The position numbers were made by a program, and so were the translations under genes. A stretch of 64,000 nucleotides of DNA, taken from assembly GCA_037127315.1 (NCBI GenBank), contig JBBBDQ010001185.1, forward strand, positions 1,392,001-1,456,000, in the 5' to 3' direction. This document shows positions 45,866-58,379 of the stretch, piece after piece (position 1 is the first letter of the stretch; the number at the start of each line of letters is the position of its first letter). Under the pieces are notes generated by a model. The model had not been told where the DNA came from and did not search any database. It worked only from the letters and a program-made list of their open reading frames with translations. Source of the DNA: Ascarosepion bandense (taxonomy: Eukaryota; Mollusca; Cephalopoda; Sepiida; Sepiidae).

Positions 45866-45915
<50 letters not shown>
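45866..45915. repeat. poly(T) tract, 50 bases
   Basis: Continuous T run; the open frame across it is an artefact. Confidence 0.95.
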
Positions 45916-45917
<2 letters not shown>

Positions 45918-46969
45918 ATGCTTTATGTCAGCACTGAATAAATTTTTTCTCAAGCGCTATTTCTATCAATTGTACCTCCCAAAAATTTTAACCTTCTTTT
46001 CTGTTGAAAATATTAAACTTTTCAGTATTGTTCAATTTTTTTTAACTTTATCCCCCAAAATTATAAATGTTAAAGCAGAAACCTTGCAGTAATGTATTGT
46101 GTACTTGTGGCATTTGAAAATAAACATCAACAATTTCTTTGGTTGTGTTATTAGTTGAAGTTGTAGGGGATTAAAAACATACAAAAAATTGATGACTGAC
46201 TGTTACACACAAAAATATACTTGGTCATTCCAGTCTAATATTTGAATTTAACAGTCTATAAATTTTTTTCTTTTAAAATTTCTTGCATTGTATTATTTTA
46301 TTTATTAAACATTGATATTGTACTTGGGAAATGAATTCTTGAATGTCAATATTATCCTTTTTTATTTTTTTATTGAAATTTTTCTTATTCTATATGTCAC
46401 TGAAGAAATATTCTCAAACTCAGTAACAAAAATAGGTAAGTGTTGAGACAATCAATTCGTAGGGCCATGTGAATAAAATGTTTGTATTTGTTAATATTGA
46501 TATGAAGAAAATAAATCTTTTAAATCATTTATCAATTTTTCTTTTTCTTTGCTATTCATATTGTAACATTTAATTATATCTTTGAATGGAATGTGTAGGT
46601 CAATGCACAATTTCAAATTGGATCTTTGTCTAGCATTTTAATTAAAATTCATGGACCTTTACATAAGCATGTTATACACTTTCATCAATTACTGACTGAT
46701 TTTTATGATGCTCTTGAGCAGCATATATCAATATATTAATTGTCCTTGTAACTGTAAATTATTTTTTCTTTTGTAGTTCTGTCAGTAATTAATGTCTATT
46801 TCTTTTTAATTACAGTAGTTAATAGAATAATAAAAAAAAATGAACCTGCAAGTCTTTATCCTTCTACAATTGCCCTTTTCCATTTTTCAATAATGACATG
46901 TAGCCCTGCTTTATAAGTTTTTTTGGTTGCTTTATTATTATTATTATAATTAATTATGTGTAAGTTTTA

Positions 46970-47470
46970 TCTACTCATTGAAAAACTTTTGAGTGCCTAT
47001 TTGAAATGGACTGAATTCAGAAGATACCAGGTTATTACTAGTGGATAAGGTTAGGCTGTTCAACCTTGCTCTGTGATGACTTGTCTGATTGTTAAACTGC
47101 TGTGAGGCCTTATATTATGTTGCAAAAATATGTCATTCTTTTTCAAATGTAACCTAGCTTGAAGAAGAAATGCTTTGAATTTCGACAATGTGCTCACACT
47201 GAAGTCATTATTAATATTGGGTGACAGTACAACTCTTTTCTCTAAACAGTGACCATCAATTTTCTATTAGAGCATATCAGCAACTTACTTTGCACTGACT
47301 TTGAATAGACAAGATATGGCACTAAAATGAAGGCACTGTCATGATTCATGTCAGATTATTTTGTGATTGATTTTTTTTTTTTTTTTTTTCCTGCTATTTA
47401 ATGAGAAACTTTTGTACTGGGTTTCTAGACAGTTTGCAGCTTATAGCTTGAACATTCTCCCTGGTATACT
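46970..47470 (-). pseudogene. mariner transposase fragment (tentative)
   Basis: On the - strand, CRNSKHFFFKLGYI is followed by LQHNIRPHSSLTIRQVITEQ near 47110 (like the LHHDNARPHV string with the catalytic Asp changed to His/Asn) and a stop-broken PPYSPDL-like region. This is a Mos1/SETMAR-like catalytic part, badly decayed. Confidence 0.5.
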
Positions 47471-48069
47471 GGCCAATACTTTTAAAATTAAATTATGCAT
47501 TATTTCTTGACTAACTCTTGCGTCTATAAAACATTTATTATTTTATTTTTATTTATTTTTGTAAATTTTCACTCTCCAAATATTAACAACCTATAATAAT
47601 TTTAAGCAGTTGATTTTCTTTTTTATTACAAAGTTTCTTTCTTTGTAATAAGGTGTCTATATACCACAATAATTTAAAATAAATATTTAAATAGATTTTT
47701 TTCAAATTTTATACTTTGATTCTAGTGATCTTACGTGAAGGAAAAATTAGTTTTAAGAAATAAATTAAAAAAGCTAATTTTCAAATTTAAGTTTATAAAA
47801 GATCCTTTTATTTTGATATAAGTCTGCATGTAAAATTCTATAAATTTAAAAGCTCTTCTATTGAATGTGGTTTTTTGTGTGTGTGTGGAAGGTAAAGATA
47901 ACTACTATTTCTGATTCCAAATGGCAAGTTTTTCTAGTCCCTAATGTGTCAGCTGATTTCTTTGTTAATTTCTGTGGTTGTGTTGTCATTGCTTTGTCTG
48001 TTAACAAGGGCTGAGATTTACTTGCCTCTTCTACAAGAGAAAATATGACATAGAGATCTGATAAAAGTA
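47471..48069. other. AT-rich intergenic DNA
   Basis: An 11-bp hairpin (TTATTACAAAG/CTTTGTAATAA) near 47625-47653 and a short (GT)n near 47876. Nothing else recognised. Confidence 0.5.
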
Positions 48070-48790
48070 AAACCGAGCTTGAAACTGATCATCAATCAGT
48101 TGTTAATTGAAGCAATAAATAACTTAAATTTTAAGACCTTCAAAATGAAACTGCTGTCTTTTAGCATTATCCATGCAGATACTAACCTCCAAGAGGAGGG
48201 AAACTCATTGCATCTTCTTAGTCTCAGTTTTCCTACTGACATGAAGTCAAATTATTATACGAGTTAATTGCTTTGTCTATTTTGAATATTGCAGCCATGT
48301 CTCATCTAGTGCTCTTGCTATATATCTCAAGAAAATTTTATTAGTCCTGACCTGGCATCTGGCTTCTGTCACTTTACCACCATTGTGACATGGCTTCTCT
48401 GCATTTTTTCAATAAATCTTTTCATGGTAATTGTTCTAATGAGCTCTCCTCATTGGTACCTTTACTGCATACATTTAAGCAGAGTATGAGATTGATGACT
48501 AAGTCTCATTTTATTAATAAATAGATGTAACCATAAATTCTATTCTAGTTTTTTTTTTTCTCCACACTTCTAACCTTTGAAACTCTTTTCTAGATTCTTG
48601 CTCTCTGCCACCATCAATGTTCAAAAATTTAAATGCAATATCGATCGCCAATGTCTCTTTTTAAAATCCTTTTATTGTCCTTTCTCCTCACTAATGCTTT
48701 TTCATTTCCTTTCACTCTCAGTAACCCCTTGAATCTTAGTGGCATTATTGCCTTGCACCAAAATATTAAAATATTGAGATGAATTATTGT
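48070..48790 (+). pseudogene. Jockey/CR1-type LINE 3' fragment, copy D
   Basis: LNFKTFKMKLLSFSIIHADT near 48121 matches the VNFNxxKTKLLS region of copies B and C. NLQEEGNSLHLLSLSFPTDM near 48185 matches their SMDQ...LPESNTLCLLGLTLS. Then CLHFFNKSFHGNCSNELSSL near 48395 and a 3'UTR-like part at 48715-48760 (CAGTAACCCCTTGAATCTTA...). Degenerate. Confidence 0.72.
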
Positions 48791-49330
48791 CTTTTCATTT
48801 AAACAAGTATACTAATCTTGGTACAACATTTATGGTCATTGCTCCTTAACTCTGTTCTATTTGATAATATTCTTGGAATTTTGAACAAAGTACTTGATTC
48901 AATCCAGTGTGTAAATTTTTCTTATGACATGCTTAGGGAATATCTATGCTTAGCTTTAGGGTGTGGCTAGTCTCATCCTGATATTTGCCACACCTGTATG
49001 GGATGGAATATATACAATTTTTAATCTTGTTCTCTTGATTCAGTTAAGTTGGAACTGCTTTTGAATAATGGTGTAAGGACTATATATTCTCTATATATCA
49101 TTTGCTCTACCCTTGTAGTAGATTTTTGGCTCTTGCCTATGACTAGTTTATCTCTTCTTGTGAAAGCTGATGTTATATATTCAGTGTAGTTCTTTTGAAG
49201 AGTGTTAATTATCTGTTGATATGTATTTAGATCACTAATTATGAGTTTGGCCTGATATTTTTAGATGATCCTTTTTTTTTTTTTTTTTTTTTAAATTTTT
49301 TTTTTATGCTGTATGACACTATTTCCTGCT

Positions 49331-49368
<38 letters not shown>

Positions 49369-49640
49369 TGGTTTAATACAATGGAGGGAAAGAAATTAAT
49401 ATTAATGGTATTATTAGTTGTGCTTTATTGTAATCTGTGATGTGAGCTCATGTAAAAAACATACTATTTTTAATACTATCATCGTGTGCTTGCTTGTAAA
49501 ATCCGGGGAATAGAAAAATTGGCTGATGGTTGGGAAAAAGAGAGAATATAATTTTTCTTCTTTTTTCGTGTTCAAAACGAATTGTTTTGAGCAAGTTAAA
49601 ATTTTGTAATATGTAAGTAGCCATAACAAAATGTCAGGAT
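48791..49640. other. AT-rich intergenic DNA
   Basis: poly(T) at 49270-49292 and (TA)n at 49332-49362; nothing else recognised. Confidence 0.5.
49332..49362. repeat. (TA)n microsatellite
   Basis: Uninterrupted dinucleotide repeat. Confidence 0.95.
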
Positions 49641-50210
49641 TTACTTGATGAGGTCAAGTAGGGTTAGATCCTCAACAGTTGTTCCTGGGAACAGATTGTA
49701 TGATCAAAAGACATTGTCATGTGAGCTGTTGATATTTTATTCCTTGAGCCATGGTTTGCCACATGGGTGGAAAATCTCATTGGTCAAAAGGTTTGAGTCG
49801 GCTAGATCCCCCGAGAGGATTGGGGATGGTTATAAAAATAGACTCAGCGAGAAAAATCAGAAGTTGGGAGAGAGCTTTCAGATGACAAGGATAGACCAAC
49901 CCCACATCACTATCATTAGCTGCCTCTGATTAGGTAGATTCTGTTAAGCTCTGATAAGAACCCGAAAGAACTTTGTTGTTTTAAAAGTTACATAGAGAAT
50001 TGACAGCTCTGATTATAGAAAATATGTGAAAAGACTTTCAAAAAGAAATTGAAAAGCTCTGATATTTTTTAACGAATCCTCTCTCTGCTGTAAACTGGCA
50101 TTCCGACAATTGTACTTTCCGCTTTAATAATTAATAATTTTTTTTTTATTATAAAGACTTTCTTCGTAACTCTCCAGGTGTCTTTGACCTTATTCATTTA
50201 TTTAATTTTT
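49641..50210 (+). repeat. LTR-like promoter block (tentative)
   Basis: A less AT-rich block with ATTGGTCAAAAGG near 49778, TATAAAA at 49831-49837 and a downstream stretch rich in CTCTGAT repeats. This spacing (CCAAT-type box, TATA box, short leader) is typical of retrotransposon LTRs. No partner LTR or primer binding site was identified, so it may be a solo LTR or LTR plus leader. Confidence 0.35.
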
Positions 50211-50640
50211 TTTTTTTTTCTTTTGTTGCTGTGTTTATTTTTAACCACAAGTGTACACAAGTGTCCGGTCTGGACCTGCTGGAAAAACAGCCACTGGATT
50301 TGCACAACGCGACTTTCTGAGATCAAATCCTAGCATGGGCAGTAGGTCCTATGTTGCAATAGACGTCTTGAAGACCAGCTTCTGTGACGAAATCATCACG
50401 ATCATCAACAGTGGCCTGAAAGTGTTGACATAACTGGTGCCATTTTCGCATCATCGTGGTGGGATCAGTTCCTGAACCAGCGCATGACCGAACCAACCAG
50501 CGAGCCGGGTGGCAGTGTCACAGCTGTATGGATGGTCGGAATTGAAGTTCAGGCATTGTCTGGTAAATGTTTGGCTTACAATATAAATATGTCTGGAACC
50601 TATACACTGAGAAGCTTATTGGGAATGACAAATCTGAAGA
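50211..50640. other. GC-richer unclassified block
   Basis: Near 50% GC in a very AT-rich region, with no recognised protein. The 60-codon open frame 50251-50433 (RSGPAGKTATGFAQRDFLRS) has no familiar motif. It may be the leader or gag start of the LTR-like element to its left. Confidence 0.35.
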
Positions 50641-51069
50641 AGGGCAGAGGATATGATAACTGAAATGTTATAAATATGATAACCAAAGGAATATATGGAA
50701 AGGCATGAAATTTAATTTAGGGCTGTATTCACTTTTGCATGTGGGTATATTCAGAAATTTTCTTATCATTTTTTGCTGAAAGTATTAGAGTGTACCTGGT
50801 GTTCTTGAAAGAAGAAAAGCTGTTAGATAAAATTTTCTTTGAAGTTTGTATTATAATAAAATTTCCACAGGATCTGAAGTAAAAAAAAAAAATAGTTGGC
50901 TCCCCTTTTTGGCTAAAGAGAAAGGAAGGAAGTTTGGTAGCCAAAAATTTTACTTAAACAAAAATGATTTTTCTATTTTGTTGACATTCAGATTTATCTA
51001 AAAACATAATTTATCCCTTTTGTACTGCTATCTTTCAAACAAGTTCATAATTACATGGAAAAATGCATG
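50641..51069. other. AT-rich intergenic DNA
   Basis: Nothing recognised. Confidence 0.5.
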
Positions 51070-51299
51070 CATGAAAAGTAATATCCTTAAGATTATATTA
51101 AACCCGGGAAAAGAACAGGACAAGATATTCTAGTGAAGTAAAAAATAAGAAATTTCTTACTTAAAATTTTGTAGCTAAAATAATTCAAATTATACTTTTA
51201 GCTGCAATATTTTAAGTAAAAATATTTTTTACTTCACTAGAATATCTTGGCCTGTTCTTTTCCAGGTTTAATATAATCTTAAGAATATTACTTTTCATG
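51070..51299. mobile_element. palindromic foldback element (MITE-like)
   Basis: Left arm (about 51070-51183) and right arm (51190-51299) are inverse complements over more than 100 bases, with few mismatches and a short centre. The outer ends are CATGAAAAGTAATAT. It has no coding capacity. A foldback MITE or an inverted duplication of a larger element's end are both possible; no target duplication is clear. Confidence 0.8.
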
Positions 51300-52340
51300 T
51301 GCACATGTGATCCATGATTTTTTTTTAGGCATTGCTATTAATTTAATATAAATTTAATGCTGAAAACCACATTAAAAAAATATTAAAAAGAAAAAAATAT
51401 ATATGCAATTGATTAAAAAAAACCAATAAAATTGATTATTTATAATTAATTCTGATAATCAATTCTGATAAAATAAGTGAAGCTAAGTTTGATTGACAAA
51501 AATGATAAAAAATATCTGAATTTAAATGTTGAAAACTGCATGAAAAAATATTAAACAGAAAAAAGTTATAAAGAATAAGATTTAACATCAGAAATGTTAG
51601 TCACTCACTAATGTAGTTAGTCTCCCTTTTCAAACTTCATATATTTTGATATAACTTTTTCTACTGAACCAAAGTCCAAAACTTTTTCAAAACATAGCTA
51701 AGGAAGTTTCCTATCTAACTCTGTAAACTGTTTGAAATTTGGTTGAGAACTGAATTAGTGGTGAAGCTTGAAAGCTGCCTAGATTCACTCAATGTCGGAC
51801 TTAAGAATATATTCAAACACGGCAGTGGTTGAATGATTCTGTTGTCCAAGAAGTTTTTAATTTTCCCAGCGAAATTCTATAGGTGCCTTTTGTGCTCTTC
51901 CAGGGAAGTGAATTTTTTCATTGAGAATTATCTAATAACCGGAATAACTGAAGGGGCAACATTTGGTGAAAAGGGATGATTGAAAACCTTCCCAACTAAG
52001 ATGTAACAATTCTTGATCACAAAAAAAACATGATCATTAACTCCACAACATATTATATCCTTTCCTCTTAACTAATTTTGTATGCCTTTCATCAATTTCT
52101 GTCTTAATTGGGTTTGACTGGGCACAATTACTTGTTCAAATTAATTGTTTCTTTCTTCAGATTCACTTCCAATCATATAATAAATTCAACTTCTTTGATA
52201 ATTCAAAAATGTATGCTGTTATGATAGCTGTCACAATAGCAAAAATGATCTTTTACATTAAGCTATTTTTTTTTTTTACATTTCTAATGACAAAAACAGG
52301 TCAAACTTTTTCATCCAACCCAATACATGTTTACACACAG
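51300..52340. other. AT-rich intergenic DNA
   Basis: No gene or element recognised. Confidence 0.5.
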
Positions 52341-52860
52341 TTTTTAAGCTTAAGTACCTCAACAAGAGTTAGGTTAGGACAAAAATGAAGTATTGCATCC
52401 ATATCTGGTGTGGAGTTCAGTCTTTACTTTCCAGCCTTAATACAATTCAAAATTATTTATGCAGTCTTATCTTCTTTCACTATTTCCATGATGAATGTTC
52501 CTATCAGATCCATGTTTTAGTTTCACCAGTTCAAACGTTTACAGTTAGGACATGCCATGTTACTTCTACATAGTTGAATAACTTTTATTTCCTCTGTATT
52601 CCTAATGTAAGGAGAAAGTTTCATTCAGATAACTTTTCCCAAAAACTGTCACTTTGTGGAGTGCACTCCCACGTAGCTACTTCCCAGAACATTACAATCT
52701 TGGCCTCTTCAAGTCAAGAGTTAATCATTATCTATCTTTCTTATCTTCATAATCTTCACTTTTTACCACCTCCCTCTCTCATTCATATCACACTTCATTT
52801 GTCATAATCATTTTACAGTTTACCTTGAGTGCCTCTCAAACAATGTATTGGGTGAAATTT
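52341..52860 (+). pseudogene. Jockey/CR1-type LINE 3' fragment, copy E
   Basis: MKYCIHIWCGVQSLLSSLNT near 52387 corresponds to the MEYCCHIWSGAPAVLL region. NVRRKFHSDNFSQKLSLCGV near 52600 corresponds to the CRRQFYSCSFFSRTSRLWNS region. It belongs to a related but distinct subfamily. Confidence 0.68.
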
Positions 52861-53265
52861 ATAAAGAAGAGAAACAGTAATGTTATTTGTGAATACATTT
52901 TTGTGTGATACCAAAAATTGATGCATTATTAACAAAGCTAAAGTGAAAAAGATTGTTCTTTTGCTCCTTCTTTAAGTTGTATAAGAGACGGTTATTTATA
53001 AAAAAAATAGCCATTTGTTTTCTTTCAATATTGACAAGTTTTTCTTTTCTGACTGGTTACATTCAATGCCTCGAAAACCCAAATAGTTACATTCCCTCAT
53101 CACCAATCAAGTGCTGAACTATCACCAATCACAATAAAAGTTCCCCCAGGGAAGCCTAATTCCATGAGCAGCAATTAGGACTTAAACTCACCTCAAGCGG
53201 AACATACAATCTATCGTTAAGATGCTAGAAAAATGGTTGGTTTCTTGTACCATTCTAGTAAACAT
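52861..53265. other. intergenic DNA between two LINE ends
   Basis: Nothing recognised. Confidence 0.5.
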
Positions 53266-53645
53266 CTGACTTCTCTTGCTATCCTCTACCTTGACAAGAG
53301 TCAGATTGGGCATAAAATGGAGTACTGCTGTCCAATTTTCACTTTCCAGCCTCGATAGTGTCTAAAAGTGTCTCTGCTATGCACAGTGTAACAAACCGCT
53401 CTCATTCCCTTTGTATACCATTAGTGAGATGTAAGTTCTATTCAAGCAGCTTCTTTCCATGAACAGATTCTTTGAGCAATTTACTCTCAAGAGGATGCTT
53501 CCCTGATCACTACACTCTTAACCTGTTCTAGTCTAGGGTTAATTATCATCTTCTCCGTATATCCACATAAACTGTACCTATTAATTTGAACCCCCTACCT
53601 CCAGGGCTTTGTACAGTGTGAATATCACTGTAAAAAAAAACAAAT
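53266..53645 (+). pseudogene. Jockey/CR1-type LINE 3' fragment, copy F
   Basis: TSLAILYLDKSQIGHKMEYC near 53270 aligns with ESILHIYKSTIRPCMEYCC. The rest is frame-broken and ends at an A-rich tail at 53628-53640. Same orientation and nearly the same truncation point as copy E. Confidence 0.66.
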
Positions 53646-54572
53646 AAAAATGTTATATCTATAATGTTGAAATTTTCTAAAGATGGGCAAATCCAAAAAC
53701 CATTAGATATAAATTTTATTCTTTTGGTTTATAGTTTAATTTTTTCATCTCTTAAGTGCAAAAAATCTCAACATTTGAAGAAATGTTCAGTGTTTAATCT
53801 TCCCTATTTCCCTCTACAGCTTTCGTGTAGTTTTGTTTCTATTCCCAATTCAAGGTTTATGGTTACATATCCATGCAATGCTCTTTTTATAATCTGAAGT
53901 CTTCCACCATTTTCTTTTCAAATTCTTTTTACACTTTTATGAAACTAATTTGTTAACACATTAGCAGAACTGCTCTTTCCTACTGTAACATAAATCTGTT
54001 TAAACGTTAGTATTTACTTTTGAAGAAAGAAGCACTATTCTTGTAAACATAATTTTATTCCAGATTTTATATATTGACATTTGTAATACAAGAAGTGTTT
54101 ATTCAAATGTGTTTTTTCTCCTGTTGAAGGACAAAAGTGTCTTCAGTTTTGAACATGAAATCTATTTCCTTAGTTGATTTAACAACTAAGAAAAAGAAAA
54201 AAAAGTAGAAAATTTGAAAATTTACAAATCAAAATACAAGCATAATTGTGGGTGTACCTTGAATAGTGTCTACTGACGATAGCTCGAATATACAATATAA
54301 ATGCTCGGCATGAATTCATTTATATTTTAAAAATACCTCAATGCTTTGAACAACTGACCAAAGTGACACTAATTAAATCAGGTTACCAAGTGAATGATAA
54401 ATAATAAAATTCTTTTAGTTATTTGTTTAGTGTTCATTTCCCACAGAAACACACTAGACCTGATATATAAAAAATTGATGAGGCCATATTTTGTGTAAAT
54501 TCTTTGCGTGATTAATACTTTTTTGTAAAGTGAACGTCATTAAGCTGCATTGACTACTTACTGAATTAATGC

Positions 54573-54612
<40 letters not shown>

Positions 54613-54703
54613 TAACGCTTGAATATTAACACAAACTTTTGTAAAGTGAACTGCATTGATTGCTTACTGAATCAGTAAAATAAAACGTAATTGAAAATTG
54701 CAT
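53646..54703. other. AT-rich intergenic DNA
   Basis: (TA)n at 54578-54608; no gene recognised. Confidence 0.5.
54578..54608. repeat. (TA)n microsatellite
   Basis: Uninterrupted dinucleotide repeat. Confidence 0.95.
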
Positions 54704-54953
54704 ATGTGTTGTGGTGTAGTAGATATTGGCTTGGAATGAGAAATCGGAGAGCTGTGTTTATATTAATCCATCACTTCTCTGTCTAGCTATGGGTTAAATA
54801 GCAGGACAAATTTGGTTCTATAGTTTTGGTTGGAAACCAGTCTACTGCAGAAAGTAATAGCAACCAACTGAGGGAAAAATCTTCTGCCCAGTCAGTCATG
54901 TCTGTTTTGAGACATGATCACACAAGTGTGCATCACATACGAAACTTAACTGA
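54704..54953 (+). repeat. tRNA-derived SINE, copy 3
   Basis: Head GTGGTGTAGTAGATATTGGC, body with ACCAGTCTACTGCAGAAAG, hairpin TCATGTCT/AGACATGA near 54895-54917, and the tail AAACTTAACTGA. About 50 bases after the head, including the B box, are deleted. Confidence 0.78.
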
Positions 54954-56379
54954 ATTGGAAATTATGCATTATTCTTTCCAGTGATGGCCCTTGCATTTAC
55001 TAATAAATAAATGGGATAGCTCTCTACAAATTCTTTATCATCGATTTTGATACTTATTTTAAAGTATTTACTTACTTAGATAATAAAAGAATAGCAGTAT
55101 GATATATTCATCAATGGGTTTAACCCTTAAGCAGCACATATCATCAATTGACATTTCATTGCAGATCAGTGGTTATTATCAACTGATGGTTTAGGCTTTT
55201 TTTACAATGATATAGGTATCTTTCATATATGACTTGAAGCTAAATAACAAATTAGTCACTCTAAGATTCATGTGATTACTATTTACTAGAACTCATGAGA
55301 TTATGTTATTTCCTGGAGTATTTGTCAGCAGTTAAAGCTGGAAGAAATGTTTGCATGCATACTTTTCAAAGAGAAAAAAAGGTAAAAACTTGGTGTAAAA
55401 AATTCACTTCATTGTGCATTGAATGCTTCAAGGAGTATGATACTGTTTAAAATATTCAATTTATTAACCTAAAACTTGCTTTTTAACTTTTTCTTCATCA
55501 TCTTTTTTTATCTAAAATAGTTATAATACCATTTTTATACCTTTTGTATATAATCAAAGCAAAAATAAGCATAAAATTCCCTTTAGAAATGAATTTTTTA
55601 CTCATTTAGTAAACATGTTTGTGCAACCTTTTTTGCCATTTAAGTGTTACAACAGCAAAAGAGATGGATGGAATAATTAAAGGACATGTCATATAAAGAA
55701 GTAACAAAAAATGATTGAAGACATCTCACATGACTAATCATTTGACTAAGTATTTATCATACTGATGTGGCTTTGATTATAAAAAGCACATATAAACTGA
55801 TCATTCTAAACATTTCAAAAGAAAAAAAAGAAGAGATATTCACACTTGAAGTATTTAAATGGTGGAAAAAATCTCATCAAGCAGTTCCTGTGTTACTGAA
55901 ACTTTAATAATCACCTCTAAAATTTCACTAGCAAAGAACTGAACAAAAAGATTTTTTTATCACTTTCAAGTCATTTGTAGGTTTTTAAGGAGCAATAAAG
56001 TAAAGTGTGAGTTATTCTTTCAATTTCAATGTTTTGGTAACTCTTTAATAATGGCTGCTGAACTTAATTACACTTTAATGCAAAAACTGTATCTTTATTT
56101 CATATGTATGAGAATGTTACCTTGATAAGACTATTAAATTTACCAGAATATATTGCAAAGATAAGCATTTCTTATAGTTTCTCTCTCTGTTTTGTGAAAA
56201 AGTATTTTTTTAAAAAATAAATTAATGGGGTAACTTGTTTTCATGAACTAAAATGGATGAGATCATTGATTACAATTTGGCACAAGACCAAAAAATCAAA
56301 GCATGTAATCAATAACATCAAAGATCAATTAATTTTTCATTGATCTCTCCTCAAAAATGATTTTTATCAGATTCTTTTA
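54954..56379. other. AT-rich intergenic DNA
   Basis: Nothing recognised. Confidence 0.5.
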
Positions 56380-56446
56380 CTCTCAGTAGCCCCTTGCATT
56401 TTAGTAACTTTATCCCTTTGCTTGAGATGAAATGATTAAAAAACAG
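56380..56446 (+). repeat. LINE 3' tail fragment
   Basis: The string ending GAGATGAAATGATTAAAAAA, preceded by AGTAGCCCCTTGCATTTTAG, is the 3' end of the LINE family at 21410-21490. Only the tail is present. Confidence 0.68.
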
Positions 56447-57599
56447 ATCTACTGTGACTCCATCAAAAGCATTGATATATATATAATAGCTAATGTTTTT
56501 TGTTTATTTTCATAAATTCATTGTAGGATATACTAGTTTATTAATTGTTGGTTCTTCACATTAGAGTGTGATTATTGCTTCTTTTTTTATTGACCAGCAT
56601 AATTTTTTTTTAATTGACAGTTATTTTTTTGAAGAAGTAGCTAAGAATATATACCAGAACATCTATGTAGATTTTGCAAGTACACAAATATAGCAAAGTA
56701 AAAAATATTTTCCTTCAAGCAGGAATTTGATCCATTTTTTTCACAAGTAATAATTTATAGGATTTAAGTTCTTCACTATAAAATGTGATTGTTGTATAAA
56801 TGAATAAATATATAGGAAAAATTATTTTGTCAAAAGTTTGCCTGATGAATTGTATTTATATTGTGCAACTCAAATTTCATGAAATGGAATTTTTACAAAA
56901 TTTTAGAAAAAAAAATCTTTTGTTTTCTTGATGCACTTTTTACATTTTATATTCTTTCATTTCTTTTCCTCATACAGAGACTTTTCTGTGACATTACCTT
57001 ATCGATTGCAGAGTTTGGCTGACTTAAGCAGCAAGTGACTGCCTATTGGGCTAGTCCATTGAGACTCTATAGATAATTGTTCTCTTAAATAAAGAGTAAA
57101 AAAACATCAGAACTGGAATCTACTAGCCTGCCATCTCCACTCATATAGTTGTTCCTACACATTACAGTGTCAAATGGTTTTAGTAGGAATGCAACAGCCA
57201 TTTATATCAACAACACTTAGTTTGGAGACAGCACAATAAATTATCCTATTTTCAAGCTTGACCATTTTTATTTCATTCATCAGAATTAGTAAGCTTTTCT
57301 GAATTTGCTTTCTTGTAAATTCTATTTTGCTCAATTCATTTTTGACACAAGATTTAATTTAGAAATGGAAAACAGAAATGAATGAAAAAAAAGTTAAAGC
57401 AAAATTAACATTTTTTATTGAAAAGATTTTGGAAATGCCTGTTCAGTTTCAATCACAAATTTTCAGAAACTGGTTCCATAAAGGCAGGTCATCTTTAGGA
57501 ACTTATTCTGCTTATTTTCTTTTCAATTTGAGAATAGAAACAAATCACTTTATAGTATCAAAAAGAATTAAACCATTTGAATAAATTAATAGAAAACAT
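56447..57599. other. AT-rich intergenic DNA
   Basis: The section 56985-57110 is less AT-rich and ends AAATAAAGAGTAAAAAAA, like the 3' end of a retroposed RNA; unidentified. On the - strand, 57380-57599 may extend the hAT remnant to its right. Confidence 0.45.
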
Positions 57600-57870
57600 T
57601 TAATTATTAAGATATTTTCAGGCTGAAATTCTGTTCTCATATTTCTGTTCAGAAGTATGGTACTTCTGTCATTAGCTATGCTATGGTTTCTTAGCCATAT
57701 TTGAATTGAATTCCTACAGTCCTAAAGATTCAATGAAAGACCTATCAAATTTGTGGCTAGAAGATTTGCCAAAATTTTAACTTCAGAAAGATTTCTTTTG
57801 TAAGAATAAATTATGTTCATCACAGAAAACCCTCTTTCAACTCTCTGTAGAACTTACAGCAACAGTATTA
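57600..57870 (-). pseudogene. hAT transposase carboxy-terminal (dimerisation) remnant
   Basis: On the - strand: RVERGFSVMNIIYSYKRN near 57855, then LSEVKILANLLATNLIG, then IQIWLRNHSIANDRS. The order ERGFSxMN, LxxLMxxxxxGP and a W-containing motif is the hAT carboxy-terminal dimerisation region, also found in ZBED/KIAA1586-type proteins. Stops interrupt it. Confidence 0.6.
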
Positions 57871-57914
57871 GATACTTCGCTATTATATATTTTTTTATAT
57901 ATTTGCTATTGAAT

Positions 57915-58224
57915 GCACATTGTGGTGCAGTGGATATTGATTCTAAATGAGAAATTGGAGAGCCGAGTTCAAATTTCAGTTAAGTTCATTGCATTCACTT
58001 ACACACAAATACCTTTGGAAAAGATAATAATCTGTTGCTTCCCCCCAGTTATGGGGTAAATGGCAGGACAGATTGGGTTCTATCACCTTGATTGGCAATC
58101 AGTTTACCACAAAAAGTAATAGCAGCCTACTGCAGGAAAATATTCTGCCCAGTCAGTCATGTCTCTTTCGAGACAGGATCACCCAAGCACGTATCATGTA
58201 TGGCACTTAACTGACTGACTGATT
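57915..58224 (+). repeat. tRNA-derived SINE, copy 4 (most complete)
   Basis: Head GTGGTGCAGTGGATATTG, B-box-like GAGTTCAAATTTC, body with GGCAGGACAGATTGGGTTC, hairpin CATGTCTC/GAGACAGG with a TTTC loop at 58158-58177, tail GGCACTTAACTGACTGACTG. Confidence 0.82.
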
Positions 58225-58379
58225 AATATATAAGACTATTTTTGAATAATCCTAAGCGTTTATAATTTTTTGAATCAGTTTGTGTGAACTGGTTTGAACT
58301 GGTAGGATGTCACCACTGATTGTATCTTATTTTATCTTTTTTGTTAAGACCCACAAATTGATGTTGATTTTTTCAGTTC

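Larger units (their letters stand above)
44427..46970. other. AT-rich intergenic DNA
   Basis: A 15-bp perfect inverted repeat at 45151-45186 and a 50-base poly(T) at 45866-45915. No gene recognised. Confidence 0.55.

Noticed and set aside
45814..46092. 92-codon open frame
   Set aside because: Driven by the 50-base poly(T) run (poly-Phe); no recognisable protein.
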